A DNA stretch of 64,000 nucleotides from Paenibacillus sp. FSL R5-0517 (GCF_037974355.1 NZ_CP150235.1:3968001-4032000), one strand, 5' to 3'; positions 35,435 through 44,140 are shown, numbered from the stretch's first letter. The notes: generated from the sequence alone by a model not told the origin. Program-made: numbers and translations.

Positions 35435-37250
35435 GCGGATCACCCCAGTGTTGCTTCATAAAATGTCCAAATTTCTCGGCATCCTGCAATGTCATCTGTT
35501 CTCGCATATCCAACATGCATTCCGAGGAGATTGGAGCTGTTGCTACATACTCTCCATCTCTGTACTCCACTACATTACGAAATGTAAAACCTGCCCTCTC
35601 TTTCACGCTGTCACCTTGATTCGCGCGAGGAAGACATTCCGTAATACGTTCGATATATCTTCGTCCCTCAGCATCTTTCTTCATATGAACATCGAAATTG
35701 ATGACACTCACAACCTGCTCCTCAGCAATATGCTCATGTTGAAACATGCCAGTCTTGAGTAAGGAATTACGAAGAGAGAAGACCAGATCACGAAACGTTT
35801 TGGCATGGTGGGTAAACAGGGTGAACAGACTGGCAACCTGAGACATTTGAATCATCCATGCGGCCACTTCATCACTCGCAACCTCACCAAGAATATTGAC
35901 GGTACCATCCGTTTTTTTCTGTAAATCTAGCCCTTGTTGACCTGAAATGTGCTCAGTTTCTCGGAAACTCAAAATATTACGTCGGCTATAGATCCGTCTT
36001 AATTGAAGTTCGAACGCCATCTCCTGCACCCGAAGGGTGTACGATGCATAGATGTGTTTGACCATAGCCATAAGTAATGTCGTTTTACCAGAACCCTGTG
36101 CTCCGGTTACCGCTGTGATCCGGCTTCCTTTCATCAAATATTGAAGCAATGTAATTGGTAGATCTGCGTTGTTACCCGTAATTAATTGCTCAAGTGAAGC
36201 ATTCGGAATGTCGAACTTCCGGACGAAGAACGCCCACGATTCTGCAAAAGGAGGTCTGACAACAACCACACGGGAACCGTCTTTCATCTCGTTCACTTTG
36301 TATCCACTTGCTTCTGACAACTGTCCCGGATAATTGTATTTGTATATATTCTGGCATACCCTTTTCAGTTCACGGATGCTGCCGAAGGACAGAAAAGGTA
36401 GATGAATGGATTTCCCTTTATAGAAAATCCAGACACTCTCCATGCCGCTAAGCGGTTCTTCATGAGTATCATCCTCCAGTCCTTGCTCCAACAGATCATT
36501 CCATGATGCCGGTCTCTGAAATCCAATATTATGAGCAGTATCCAACATACCGCTGACACCACCACTAACGCCGTCAATACGTTGGTCCCTTATCTCATCA
36601 ACAACCGAAAATCCTTTGTAATGCTGATAGATACGCTGCACGATGATATCTGTCTTTTCTCTGAACCCAAGCTCTCGATATTCGCACTCAAAAACATAGT
36701 GAATGTCTTCCTCGGAAATATAATAACTCCCTCCGTCCTCCGTTCCTTCCTCCATTCTCAGCCTTCCCAGATCGTAGGTATCAATCATTCGGGAGAGTGC
36801 ATCCACACCGAATTGCTGTCGGTACAGATAAAACACAATTTCGAATCGGTCCTGGATCGTCAATAAATCCGGTTCTGCAAACAAAATGACTTCATCTACA
36901 TTTGATTTGTTCAGTCCTATGCTTCGGATCAGAAGATCCCCTATCAGATTTTTGACATACGTTTTGTCACTGATACTGCCTGAGACACAGCCCTTCAGCG
37001 CTTTTCTCATCTCTGCACGTTGATTGATTCTTCGACGATATTCTTCTTCATGCAGACCTGCATCCGCGAGCTGACTATGACTAAGCTCATGAAGTGAGTT
37101 CTTCACCTTCTCAATCAACATGTCAATCGTGAAGGATTGCTGTTCAGGAACACGAGCATTCTTTTCACGAAGAAACGCACTATACTTGAACCAGACATAA
37201 GTCAGACACAGAATCAAAATTAAACTTATCCATATGGTATTCCAGAGCAT
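35424..37250 (-). CDS. CpaF/TadA-type secretion ATPase with N-terminal membrane anchor
   Basis: The 608-residue protein has a C-terminal type II/IV secretion ATPase domain. Walker A is GAQGSGKT (383-390), the Walker B region is NILGEVASDE with Glu456, and the His box is FTHHAKT (about 479-484). The first 20 residues are a hydrophobic helix, unusual for a CpaF, and about 250 residues precede the ATPase core. It should power pilus assembly or secretion. It lies 7 bases after the CpaE-like gene and overlaps the platform gene. Confidence 0.88.
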   Translation of the reverse strand: MLWNTIWISLILILCLTYVWFKYSAFLREKNARVPEQQSFTIDMLIEKVKNSLHELSHSQLADAGLHEEEYRRRINQRAEMRKALKGCVSGSISDKTYVKNLIGDLLIRSIGLNKSNVDEVILFAEPDLLTIQDRFEIVFYLYRQQFGVDALSRMIDTYDLGRLRMEEGTEDGGSYYISEEDIHYVFECEYRELGFREKTDIIVQRIYQHYKGFSVVDEIRDQRIDGVSGGVSGMLDTAHNIGFQRPASWNDLLEQGLEDDTHEEPLSGMESVWIFYKGKSIHLPFLSFGSIRELKRVCQNIYKYNYPGQLSEASGYKVNEMKDGSRVVVVRPPFAESWAFFVRKFDIPNASLEQLITGNNADLPITLLQYLMKGSRITAVTGAQGSGKTTLLMAMVKHIYASYTLRVQEMAFELQLRRIYSRRNILSFRETEHISGQQGLDLQKKTDGTVNILGEVASDEVAAWMIQMSQVASLFTLFTHHAKTFRDLVFSLRNSLLKTGMFQHEHIAEEQVVSVINFDVHMKKDAEGRRYIERITECLPRANQGDSVKERAGFTFRNVVEYRDGEYVATAPISSECMLDMREQMTLQDAEKFGHFMKQHWGDPHDN

Positions 37251-37257
37251 TGGAGGT

Positions 37258-38088
37258 TCAGGCTCCCCTTTCCAGCCTCTTCAGAACTGTGCGCATACCT
37301 GCACCGTCCATAATCAGGCGAGCGAGTTCGCTCATGCTTGCAGCAAAGCTCCCTTTACGAATATCCTTATCCTCAGACAAACTTTCCAACTGCAAGTACC
37401 TGGCGACATCTCGCCGATTCATTGCATCCAGGTAACCAGTTGTGTACGGTATCGCAGATATCGTACCTTTGTATCTAAACTGGCGCCGAATATTGGAAAG
37501 CGTTGCACGGGAGTGAGAATCGTATTTGTTAATGACAACATGCATATTCTTATTGTTCATTCGTGTTGGCAGAATCTCTTCAAAGAACAACTCCAGATTT
37601 CGCATATTTTGATCGAGATTAATGACAACATAGTCCGCTTGTTGCAGCTTGAGCTGCAAATCGACACCAGCATGATCCGCATCCAGAAGGACTAGATCAT
37701 AATACTCGTTAGCTACTTTCAGCAGCTTTTTCACAGTCTCACCATGTTCCTGCGGGGAACGTTCCATCTCATCAATTCTCCCGGTCAGGAAATCAAGTCT
37801 TTCTTTCAAAAGTGGCTTAGTATAATCCCTGAGATTGTGCTTATTCAGACTTCCGCTCGAATGCAGCCGTTCAATCGCATCCCAGCCCCCCTCTTCGAAG
37901 GAGAACATAAAATCCGCTGAATCCGAATCTTTGGATGGTAGAGCAGCTTCTGTGCCAGTTCCAGCAAGGCCTGCGTTAACAAGTAACACTCTTGTCCTGT
38001 AGTGAAGTGCCATCGCATAGGCACTAATTAATGTGCTTGAAGTGCAGCCTGTTCCTGCAAAAGGGCTCCAAAAGGTAATCGTGCTCAT
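37258..38088 (-). CDS. Degenerate CpaE/MinD-like protein
   Basis: The 276-residue protein has a ParA/MinD-like fold by pattern: STITFWSPFAGTGCTSST at the N-terminus, TRVLLVNAG for the second strand, and YYDLVLLDADHAG for the Walker B strand. In the P-loop the catalytic Lys is replaced by Cys15 (GTGCT instead of GKT). CpaE proteins localise Tad assembly, and this copy may bind but not hydrolyse nucleotide. It overlaps the upstream gene by 4 bases. Confidence 0.78.
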   Translation of the reverse strand: MSTITFWSPFAGTGCTSSTLISAYAMALHYRTRVLLVNAGLAGTGTEAALPSKDSDSADFMFSFEEGGWDAIERLHSSGSLNKHNLRDYTKPLLKERLDFLTGRIDEMERSPQEHGETVKKLLKVANEYYDLVLLDADHAGVDLQLKLQQADYVVINLDQNMRNLELFFEEILPTRMNNKNMHVVINKYDSHSRATLSNIRRQFRYKGTISAIPYTTGYLDAMNRRDVARYLQLESLSEDKDIRKGSFAASMSELARLIMDGAGMRTVLKRLERGA

Positions 38089-38810
38089 GCTCTCATCCTC
38101 TCTGCTTCTTTCATCGCACGGCGACTACGAACACTTTCCCAACCTGTTAGCTGCTCGACCACGCGGCACAACGATTTTTTGTAATTTCGTGATAAAGGTC
38201 CAAGATGAACTCGGCGATGATGCTCATTCTCAAGCTTAACCGCCGCTGTTAACTCATCCCACGGAAGCACTAAGGATTCTCCTGTCCACACAAATGGACT
38301 GCCCTCCAGATATGCCCACAGATAACGAGCTTCAAGTTTGCAATCAACCCCGTTAATTAAGAGCCGCTGAAATGACAGCTCACCAGGCAATGACTGTTCT
38401 TCAAGCAACCGCTTCAACCAACCCTTGCCACGTTCCAGATTATAACGCTCATAATCACTCACCCAGACTCTTACATCAGCGCTTAGCCAGAGATTACGTG
38501 AAGCAAAATGTGAGGTCTCCATGTCATATAACACATAGTCATAACTGTCCAATCGTTCTCCGTTTACTTCTAGATGATTCTCTACAGCTGCTGATGTGAC
38601 AAAATGACAAGCGATATCAAATCCTTCAAATTCCGTAATTCGCAAAGACTGCTGACTGTCACCTACACCGTACCCATACTTTTGTAGTAAGGTTCCATCT
38701 ACGAGTAAGACCTTGTTACCTGTCGAAGCCAATATCTTGCAAAGATATAACATCAGATCATTCTTCTCACACAAACCTGCAAAGATCCATGATCGCATAG
38801 ATGTTATCAC
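38085..38810 (-). CDS. Second degenerate MinD-like protein in the Tad-like locus
   Basis: The 241-residue protein begins RSWIFAGLCEKNDLMLYL, then NKVLLVDGTLLQ and YDYVLYDMET. These follow the order P-loop, switch, Walker B of MinD/ParA proteins, but the glycines and Ser/Thr of the P-loop are missing. No other domain is recognised. The assignment is by pattern only and a fold prediction is needed. The adjacent gene encodes another degenerate MinD-like protein. Confidence 0.65.
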   Translation of the reverse strand: MITSMRSWIFAGLCEKNDLMLYLCKILASTGNKVLLVDGTLLQKYGYGVGDSQQSLRITEFEGFDIACHFVTSAAVENHLEVNGERLDSYDYVLYDMETSHFASRNLWLSADVRVWVSDYERYNLERGKGWLKRLLEEQSLPGELSFQRLLINGVDCKLEARYLWAYLEGSPFVWTGESLVLPWDELTAAVKLENEHHRRVHLGPLSRNYKKSLCRVVEQLTGWESVRSRRAMKEAERMRA

Positions 38811-38882
38811 TCCCTTCCATTTCTCAAAAACCTTGTTATCTGAATTTTATTCAACTGAACACGTGAACATTGCTATCGGTCT

Positions 38883-39902
38883 CTACTCTCCGCCTGTTAA
38901 CAAACTCTGCTGTTCTGTCTGTAAAACTTCAACGGGATCATTTACACTTCCAGTATTAGTTTCTGCTCCGTTACCTGAACCATCATTCCACATCACTGCA
39001 TCCGATGTTGCCGAATTATTCGCTGATGGACGACTGTTATAGGTAACTGAGGATTGTGCCACATCCTGTTCAACGCCTTTTGACGGTGCTGTCACGGAGG
39101 CAGCCAGTGAACTTTCAAGCGAACTTCGCACCTGTCTGGATAACTCCTGTTCCGCTCGTCGAACAATATTCGGATCACTCTCCAGCAGTTTTAATACTTC
39201 TGAATTGGCAGGATACGTCGCGATTGCAGGTGTCTGAAACTGTGGTTCTACATAGGTTAAGGCATAGATTGAAGCTTTATGTAAATAGGCATCTACAATT
39301 GCACTGGAGAGTGACAGAATCTCTTCCTCCGTCATCGTAATCCATAAGGTAGCTGAATTGAGTCGTTCCACTTTTTTCTTCGATAAGAGAACATAATCCT
39401 GCCCTGTTGGGAACTGAATACGAACATCAATAATATCTCCCTTAACGAGTGAGGATGGCAATAATACAACTTGCAGCTCTCGATTTCTTAAATCAGGCGG
39501 AGCCGGTGTATCCTCATACACCATCTCGGTAGTAATGGCTGTTCCTTTTTTCAACTCTATTTTGGCCACTTGACCTTCCATTTGCTTGGTACTGGACCAG
39601 AGATTTCGTGGTGCTTGTGCATCTGGAACAGCAATGAGCTTCAGATCCTCCGCTAATATCGGTTCACCTGCTTCAATATCCCGAACCGTGACCCATCCTT
39701 GTGCTCCCGAATCCCATTGTTGCTTTAATTCAGCTTCCTTTTCCTCATATGCCGATAAATAACGGGCTTCTACAGCTGACCTGACATCACCCATCGTTTT
39801 GACATTATAAATAACATATCCTCCGAACACCAACCCTACAGCGCCTGCTCCGATAAGCCCGGAATAGATCAGTTTACGGCTTTGTTTTCTTAATTTAGAC
39901 AA
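38883..39902 (-). CDS. CpaB/RcpC-like SAF-domain protein
   Basis: The 339-residue protein has an N-terminal membrane helix (about 11-31), a short coiled region, then a SAF-type domain (about 66-125, VTVRDIEAGEPILAEDLKLI and LKKGTAITTEMV). A CpaB-like beta region follows (VVLLPSSLVKGDIIDVRI), and the last 80 residues are Ser/Thr/Asn-rich and disordered. In Tad systems CpaB lies in the periplasm with the secretin; here there is no outer membrane, so it probably faces the wall. Confidence 0.8.
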   Translation of the reverse strand: MSKLRKQSRKLIYSGLIGAGAVGLVFGGYVIYNVKTMGDVRSAVEARYLSAYEEKEAELKQQWDSGAQGWVTVRDIEAGEPILAEDLKLIAVPDAQAPRNLWSSTKQMEGQVAKIELKKGTAITTEMVYEDTPAPPDLRNRELQVVLLPSSLVKGDIIDVRIQFPTGQDYVLLSKKKVERLNSATLWITMTEEEILSLSSAIVDAYLHKASIYALTYVEPQFQTPAIATYPANSEVLKLLESDPNIVRRAEQELSRQVRSSLESSLAASVTAPSKGVEQDVAQSSVTYNSRPSANNSATSDAVMWNDGSGNGAETNTGSVNDPVEVLQTEQQSLLTGGE

Positions 39903-39928
39903 AAGAGGCTCTCCTTTCGTAATCTCGT

Positions 39929-41407
39929 CTAATCATGAACTTTCCTTCTTGAAAAGAACGAACGTTTCTTGGGTTGCTGTCCCATCATATGCGTTAAAAT
40001 ATGAGAAAACACTTTATCCATCTGTGCGTCCTTGTCAAAAGGGTCAATATGTAACGGCAGACCATATACACTCGATGTATCCAGCGTTTTACGAATGCGC
40101 TGAACAGCTTCAGTTGCTGCGAGGGGCAGACAATATATCCATTTCTCTCGTGGATACCGATGATGTGATCGAACAAAGGCGCCAATTTCCGCCTGTCTCC
40201 ATTCGGCACCTGAGCCAATAACAATCGGCAGATCTGCACGCAGAAATTCCTCCAGCCGGTTCTGGTCCTGACCACTACCGAGGTCCATCACGATGAACTG
40301 ATAGCTCCCCCCAAGCAAAGACAAAATATCTGCTCGCCCGGATTGTTTCCAATAATGCACACCATCCACTGCAAATTGTCTGCCTGCCGGCACGAGTTTA
40401 CCGGCTTGAGCGATTTGTTGGATTCTTGCAAAGGATTGAGAGCGAGGTGACATTTCAATAACTGCCACTTTAAAGTTTTGCCTTTCGAGATAATGACTGA
40501 TAGCTATAGCGGTGTGGGTAACCCCTACACCAGATGAAGCACCAGTTATGGCAATAACTCTTGTTCCGCCATTCAGAGTCATGGTCGCATCTCCACCAGG
40601 CGTTATTCCACCAGGTATGCGGAGCAGTTCCTTCCTCACCTCATCCGCAGATTGGAATCGCTCCTCGGCATTATACCTTAACAGTCTTCTCGCCACAGGG
40701 ATGTACGTCCGTGGAACATCACTCCGAATAGAGCTTTCTACACCTTGAATCCATTCCGTATACGCCCCACCAGTCATAAGATATAGCAGCAATGCTCCGA
40801 GTCCATATAGATCCGAACGGGCATCGGTCTGACCCGAGCCATATTGTTCTGGAGCGGCGAAACCAGCTGTTCCCAACTTGACGGTATCTTCTGCACTTTG
40901 CGGCTTGTAACTTCTGGCGATGCCAAAATCGATTAATCTTACTTCATGTTCCGGGGTGATCATGATATTGGATGGTTTCAGATCCCTATAGATGACAGGT
41001 GGATTCAGACTATGCAGATAACTCAACACATCCAGCAATTGAAGCACCAGCTCCGTTAACTGCTCCATCGGAATTTTCCCGCGGCACTGCTTGAAATACT
41101 CACTGAGCGTTAACCCTTCGATGTATTCCATCACCAAGTACGTGTACCCATCTTCATCCGGGACAAAAAAATCAACAATTTGCGGTAATCTTGGATGGCG
41201 GAGTGATGTCAGGAGAGCGGCCTCTGTCTCCATGCTGCCTTCATACGGCATAGCCGTTACGCTTTCTTTAATTGCCCATATCTTGCCCGGCAGCTTCAGA
41301 TCCTCCGCCTCGTATACATGGCTCATTCCGCCTGTTCCCAGAATGGATACGATACGATATCTACCTCCCAGCAGGCTTCCGCGTTCCAGCCTGGCCGGAT
41401 GTCTCAT
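39929..41407 (-). CDS. Ser/Thr protein kinase fused to a degenerate MinD-like domain
   Basis: The 492-residue protein has a Hanks-type kinase at residues 15-265: glycine loop GTGGMS, Lys47 in WAIKES, catalytic Asp142 in YRDLKPSN (Tyr replaces the usual His), DFG at 160-162, and APEQYG. From about 283 a ParA/MinD-like domain begins with AITGASSGVGVTHT, whose catalytic Lys is Val296, followed by VAVIEMSPRS and FIVMDLGSG. There is no membrane helix. ATG at 41407 has AAGGAGGA upstream. It is the first gene of the Tad-like operon and I infer it controls assembly. Confidence 0.88.
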   Translation of the reverse strand: MRHPARLERGSLLGGRYRIVSILGTGGMSHVYEAEDLKLPGKIWAIKESVTAMPYEGSMETEAALLTSLRHPRLPQIVDFFVPDEDGYTYLVMEYIEGLTLSEYFKQCRGKIPMEQLTELVLQLLDVLSYLHSLNPPVIYRDLKPSNIMITPEHEVRLIDFGIARSYKPQSAEDTVKLGTAGFAAPEQYGSGQTDARSDLYGLGALLLYLMTGGAYTEWIQGVESSIRSDVPRTYIPVARRLLRYNAEERFQSADEVRKELLRIPGGITPGGDATMTLNGGTRVIAITGASSGVGVTHTAIAISHYLERQNFKVAVIEMSPRSQSFARIQQIAQAGKLVPAGRQFAVDGVHYWKQSGRADILSLLGGSYQFIVMDLGSGQDQNRLEEFLRADLPIVIGSGAEWRQAEIGAFVRSHHRYPREKWIYCLPLAATEAVQRIRKTLDTSSVYGLPLHIDPFDKDAQMDKVFSHILTHMMGQQPKKRSFFSRRKVHD

Positions 41408-41437
41408 ACCAATTCCTCCTTCAATACACAACAAAAA

Positions 41438-41502
41438 GGGAAAACTTCACCGAAGAAGAACAGACCGGATATCCGGTTTCGTTCGCTTCGGGATGCTTTC
41501 CC
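41438..41502 (-). promoter_or_regulatory. Leader hairpin with U-tract (candidate attenuator) before the Tad-like operon
   Basis: On minus, three nested pairings stack: GGGAAA with TTTCCC (outer), CCGAAG with CTTCGG (middle), and a palindrome ACCGGATATCCGGT (inner). CCCTTTTTG follows at once. It lies about 31 bases before the first start codon and downstream of a promoter at 41532-41561, so it sits within the leader RNA. It does not match riboswitch classes I know. Confidence 0.6.
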
Positions 41503-41531
41503 TTAGGTTTGTTATGGTTAATATTGGTATC

Positions 41532-41561
41532 ATTATAGTACAGGCCGGAATAGATTGTAAA
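41532..41561 (-). promoter_or_regulatory. Sigma-A-type promoter of the Tad-like operon
   Basis: On minus, TTTACA (41556-41561) and TATAAT (41532-41537) are separated by 18 bases, giving a predicted leader of about 115 bases. An inverted repeat (agcaca/tgtgct) lies at 41561-41580, immediately upstream of the -35; it could be an operator or the end of the previous transcript. Confidence 0.65.
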
Positions 41562-41633
41562 GCACAAAATTTAATGTGCTTAATCGAATCAATTTCATAA
41601 TACATTTAGCTGCTTTAATCAAGGCTAGATCTC

Positions 41634-42683
41634 TTAATATTTGACCATATAGAGTGTAATCTCTTCCCGGTTATGGAACAACTGCTTGGAACGTTGAATC
41701 TGCATTCGCGAACGCTCAAACGTATCGATAACATCCTTAATGAGTGCGAGCGGTTTTTTATGCAATAACTTCACGGTAACAATCGCTGTTCCCCCAGGTT
41801 GAAGACTATATAGAAGGTCTGATACAAGTCGGCTCATCAGCTTGGGACTCCAACTCATATCACATACGAGCAGATCAAATTCTCCTTCGCGAAAGCGTAC
41901 ATCGCCTGCATTTTTCTTTAAGAAAGTCAGTTTTGGTGATGCCAACAGCGTCGCATCCATCTTCGCGGGATCTACCGCAGTAACTTCAAGCCCGCGTTCA
42001 AGCAGGAACGAGGTCCATCCACCTGGCGCTGCACCGATATCAAGTGCTTTACGAAATGAAGTAAAGTCAATGCCAAACGTTTGCTCGGCTTCAAGCAATT
42101 TGAACTTGGCACGCGAGATCTGTCCATCTTCTTTTTGAAAACGTACGGCGCCCCCGTTCCAGTCTGACAGGTTCTGTTCAGGTCTGGATACGCCTGCATA
42201 CAACATGTCATTCGCAGCAAAAACGGAAATGACATATTCAGCATCACGTACAACCCATTCACAGCCTAGCTCATCCAGTTTTTCTGTTAGCAATTGTTTC
42301 AATGAAGCTGCATTTTCTTGCCAAAAGGCCCCGTCTGTCTTCCGTACCTGTAGTACGACAGGGGTACCCGTCAGTTCCTTATGATTCATTACAAATGCAA
42401 TCAATTTCTCAATAGACTGCTCCGAATCTTCTGTATTCTCCTGAAACTGAACAGGCTGGATATGACGTAAAAACGTTGGATAATCTTCCAGCAGTTTACC
42501 TGCAACTTCTTCCTCCGCTACAGGCAGCCCCGCAAGCAAAATTTCTCCCGGTACGAGTACTGTGCTCTTCACCGCACCAAACGTACGGCGTAATTCTTCC
42601 TGTGCATAAGGGGCAAAGCCATGATTGGCTGTGCAGATAAAACGGGAGAAGTTGCCTTCTTCCCAAGACGATTGTGTACTCAA
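41634..42683 (-). CDS. RlmM/FtsJ-like RNA 2'-O-methyltransferase
   Basis: The 349-residue protein has an N-terminal THUMP-like region (1-180) and a C-terminal Rossmann methyltransferase. Visible elements are KFKLLEAEQTFG, the SAM motif LDIGAAPGGWTSFLLERG (about 220), catalytic CDMSWSP, VTVKLLHKK and a late Glu in NREEITLYMV, consistent with the K-D-K-E tetrad of FtsJ-type enzymes. The target is probably rRNA by analogy with RlmM. It is the last gene of an operon with ylmA, 6 bases apart. Confidence 0.82.
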   Translation of the reverse strand: MSTQSSWEEGNFSRFICTANHGFAPYAQEELRRTFGAVKSTVLVPGEILLAGLPVAEEEVAGKLLEDYPTFLRHIQPVQFQENTEDSEQSIEKLIAFVMNHKELTGTPVVLQVRKTDGAFWQENAASLKQLLTEKLDELGCEWVVRDAEYVISVFAANDMLYAGVSRPEQNLSDWNGGAVRFQKEDGQISRAKFKLLEAEQTFGIDFTSFRKALDIGAAPGGWTSFLLERGLEVTAVDPAKMDATLLASPKLTFLKKNAGDVRFREGEFDLLVCDMSWSPKLMSRLVSDLLYSLQPGGTAIVTVKLLHKKPLALIKDVIDTFERSRMQIQRSKQLFHNREEITLYMVKY

Positions 42684-42689
42684 ATTGTG

Positions 42690-43469
42690 TTACCCTCCAG
42701 AACGTACGCGTATCCACGGACGACCGTCATCCCACTGGATATCGACCGGAACATCGTACGTATGCTTAATTGTATCTTGTGTCAAAACTTCATGCTTGGG
42801 GCCAGCCGCCGCAATACGTCCATCGCGGATCAAAGCCACATGCGTAAATAATGGTACGATCTCTTCAACATGATGCGTTACATACACCACTGTAATGTTA
42901 CGCTGGCGCAGACGATCAATCTCAGCCAGCATTTTCTCACGTTCATATAAGTCTAACCCGGCACAAGGCTCGTCCATAATCAGCAGTTTTGGCTCAGCCA
43001 TTAATGAACGAGCTAGCATGACTTTTTTGCGCTCCCCTTGGGATAACGTTCCAAGCGGGTTGTTGGCGAGGTTGGCAAAGCCCATGTCATCTAGTAAACT
43101 CATTGCCTTTGCTTTTACTTCATCAGGAATGGTCTGATAAAAACGCAAAAAAGCATAAGCTCCTGTAGCGACTACCTCCCATACCGGATCTCTCGGTGTG
43201 AGTTTCTCAATCAACGTTTGGCTGATATAACCAATTTCCTTACGTACTTCCCTGACGTCACACTGTCCATACAGATTACCGAGTACTTCAATGCGTCCCT
43301 GACTTGGAAACATATATCCGTTCATCATTTCCAGTAACGTTGTTTTACCAGAACCATTCCGACCCAGAATAACCCAATGCTCGCCTTGTTCAATGCGCAG
43401 ATGCACGTTATCCAGAATCTGATTCTCTTCTCGTCTGAGTGAGACATGTTCCATTGAGATTATACTCAT
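42690..43469 (-). CDS. ylmA: ABC ATP-binding protein, YlmA-like
   Basis: The 259-residue ATPase has Walker A GRNGSGKT (about 35-42), signature LSQGERKK (Gln instead of Gly), Walker B LLIMDEPCAGLD, and H-loop VTHHVEEI. It resembles B. subtilis YlmA and the ModF group, single ABC domains without a dedicated permease. It overlaps the thioredoxin gene by 4 bases. Confidence 0.85.
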   Translation of the reverse strand: MSIISMEHVSLRREENQILDNVHLRIEQGEHWVILGRNGSGKTTLLEMMNGYMFPSQGRIEVLGNLYGQCDVREVRKEIGYISQTLIEKLTPRDPVWEVVATGAYAFLRFYQTIPDEVKAKAMSLLDDMGFANLANNPLGTLSQGERKKVMLARSLMAEPKLLIMDEPCAGLDLYEREKMLAEIDRLRQRNITVVYVTHHVEEIVPLFTHVALIRDGRIAAAGPKHEVLTQDTIKHTYDVPVDIQWDDGRPWIRVRSGG

Positions 43470-43783
43470 TTCAGCACCGCCTTCCGGATCTCCGAGAGTA
43501 AATGCTCCACAGAGCTCATCCGATAAACCATTTTTGGAACATCTTGCTGGCCGTCAAACAGCATCACGGCTGGTACGCTTGAAATTTGAAATTGTTGTAC
43601 AAGTTCAGGAATGTCATGGATGTTCATTTCGGATAAAATACCTTCTGGCAGCATGTGCTCAACAACCTCTAACATACGCCGTGCAGCCGCACATGTCCCA
43701 CATAAAGGGGTGTATATAAACACAGCCTGTGGCATGCCTTCCCATACGCCGCGCATTAACATTTTGGATGTAATTGGCTTCAT
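43466..43783 (-). CDS. Thioredoxin-family protein
   Basis: The 105-residue thioredoxin fold has the active-site CGTC in YTPLCGTCAAARRM and the cis-proline in SSVPAVMLF. There is no signal peptide, so it is cytoplasmic. It is translationally coupled by 4-base overlaps to the genes on both sides, suggesting a shared function with the receiver-like protein and YlmA. Confidence 0.9.
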   Translation of the reverse strand: MKPITSKMLMRGVWEGMPQAVFIYTPLCGTCAAARRMLEVVEHMLPEGILSEMNIHDIPELVQQFQISSVPAVMLFDGQQDVPKMVYRMSSVEHLLSEIRKAVLK

Positions 43784-44121
43784 GAACTTTCTTCTCCCGC
43801 AGCAACACGCAGCATAACCTCACCCGTCATAGGACCATTATGAATGGTAACCGTATCGGGTTTATTGCTATATAACATCTCGTACATCTGGCGTTTCCCA
43901 AACATACTGGACGTATGCAAATAGATTTCACGCGGAAATAAACCTTCTCGTACAATGGATGCCGCAACCTCACCGCCATTCGGCGAATCCGGCCCAAGCT
44001 CATAATCCAGAGACAAAATGTCCACGTCACCTTCTCTTAGCAGCATCAGGCACTCTTCTGCATTCGTTGCCAGAACAAATCCTTTTGGACATGCCCGATA
44101 GTCGTCCAAAAAAACATGCAT
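43780..44121 (-). CDS. Small receiver-like protein (cREC type)
   Basis: The 113-residue stand-alone protein has acidic residues in VFLDDYRACPKG at the N-terminus and an acceptor-like Asp in ILSLDYELGPD, resembling the cyclic-phosphate-processing receiver (cREC) family. It lacks an output domain. Family membership is from pattern recognition, and the ligand is unknown. It is the first gene of the four-gene operon ending with the RlmM-like gene. Confidence 0.6.
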   Translation of the reverse strand: MHVFLDDYRACPKGFVLATNAEECLMLLREGDVDILSLDYELGPDSPNGGEVAASIVREGLFPREIYLHTSSMFGKRQMYEMLYSNKPDTVTIHNGPMTGEVMLRVAAGEESS

Positions 44122-44140
44122 ACAATCGCTCCTCTCCCCA

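Noticed and set aside
41438..41561. c-di-GMP riboswitch before the Tad-like operon
   Set aside because: The conserved GEMM-I core elements are absent; only a generic nested hairpin with U-tract is visible.
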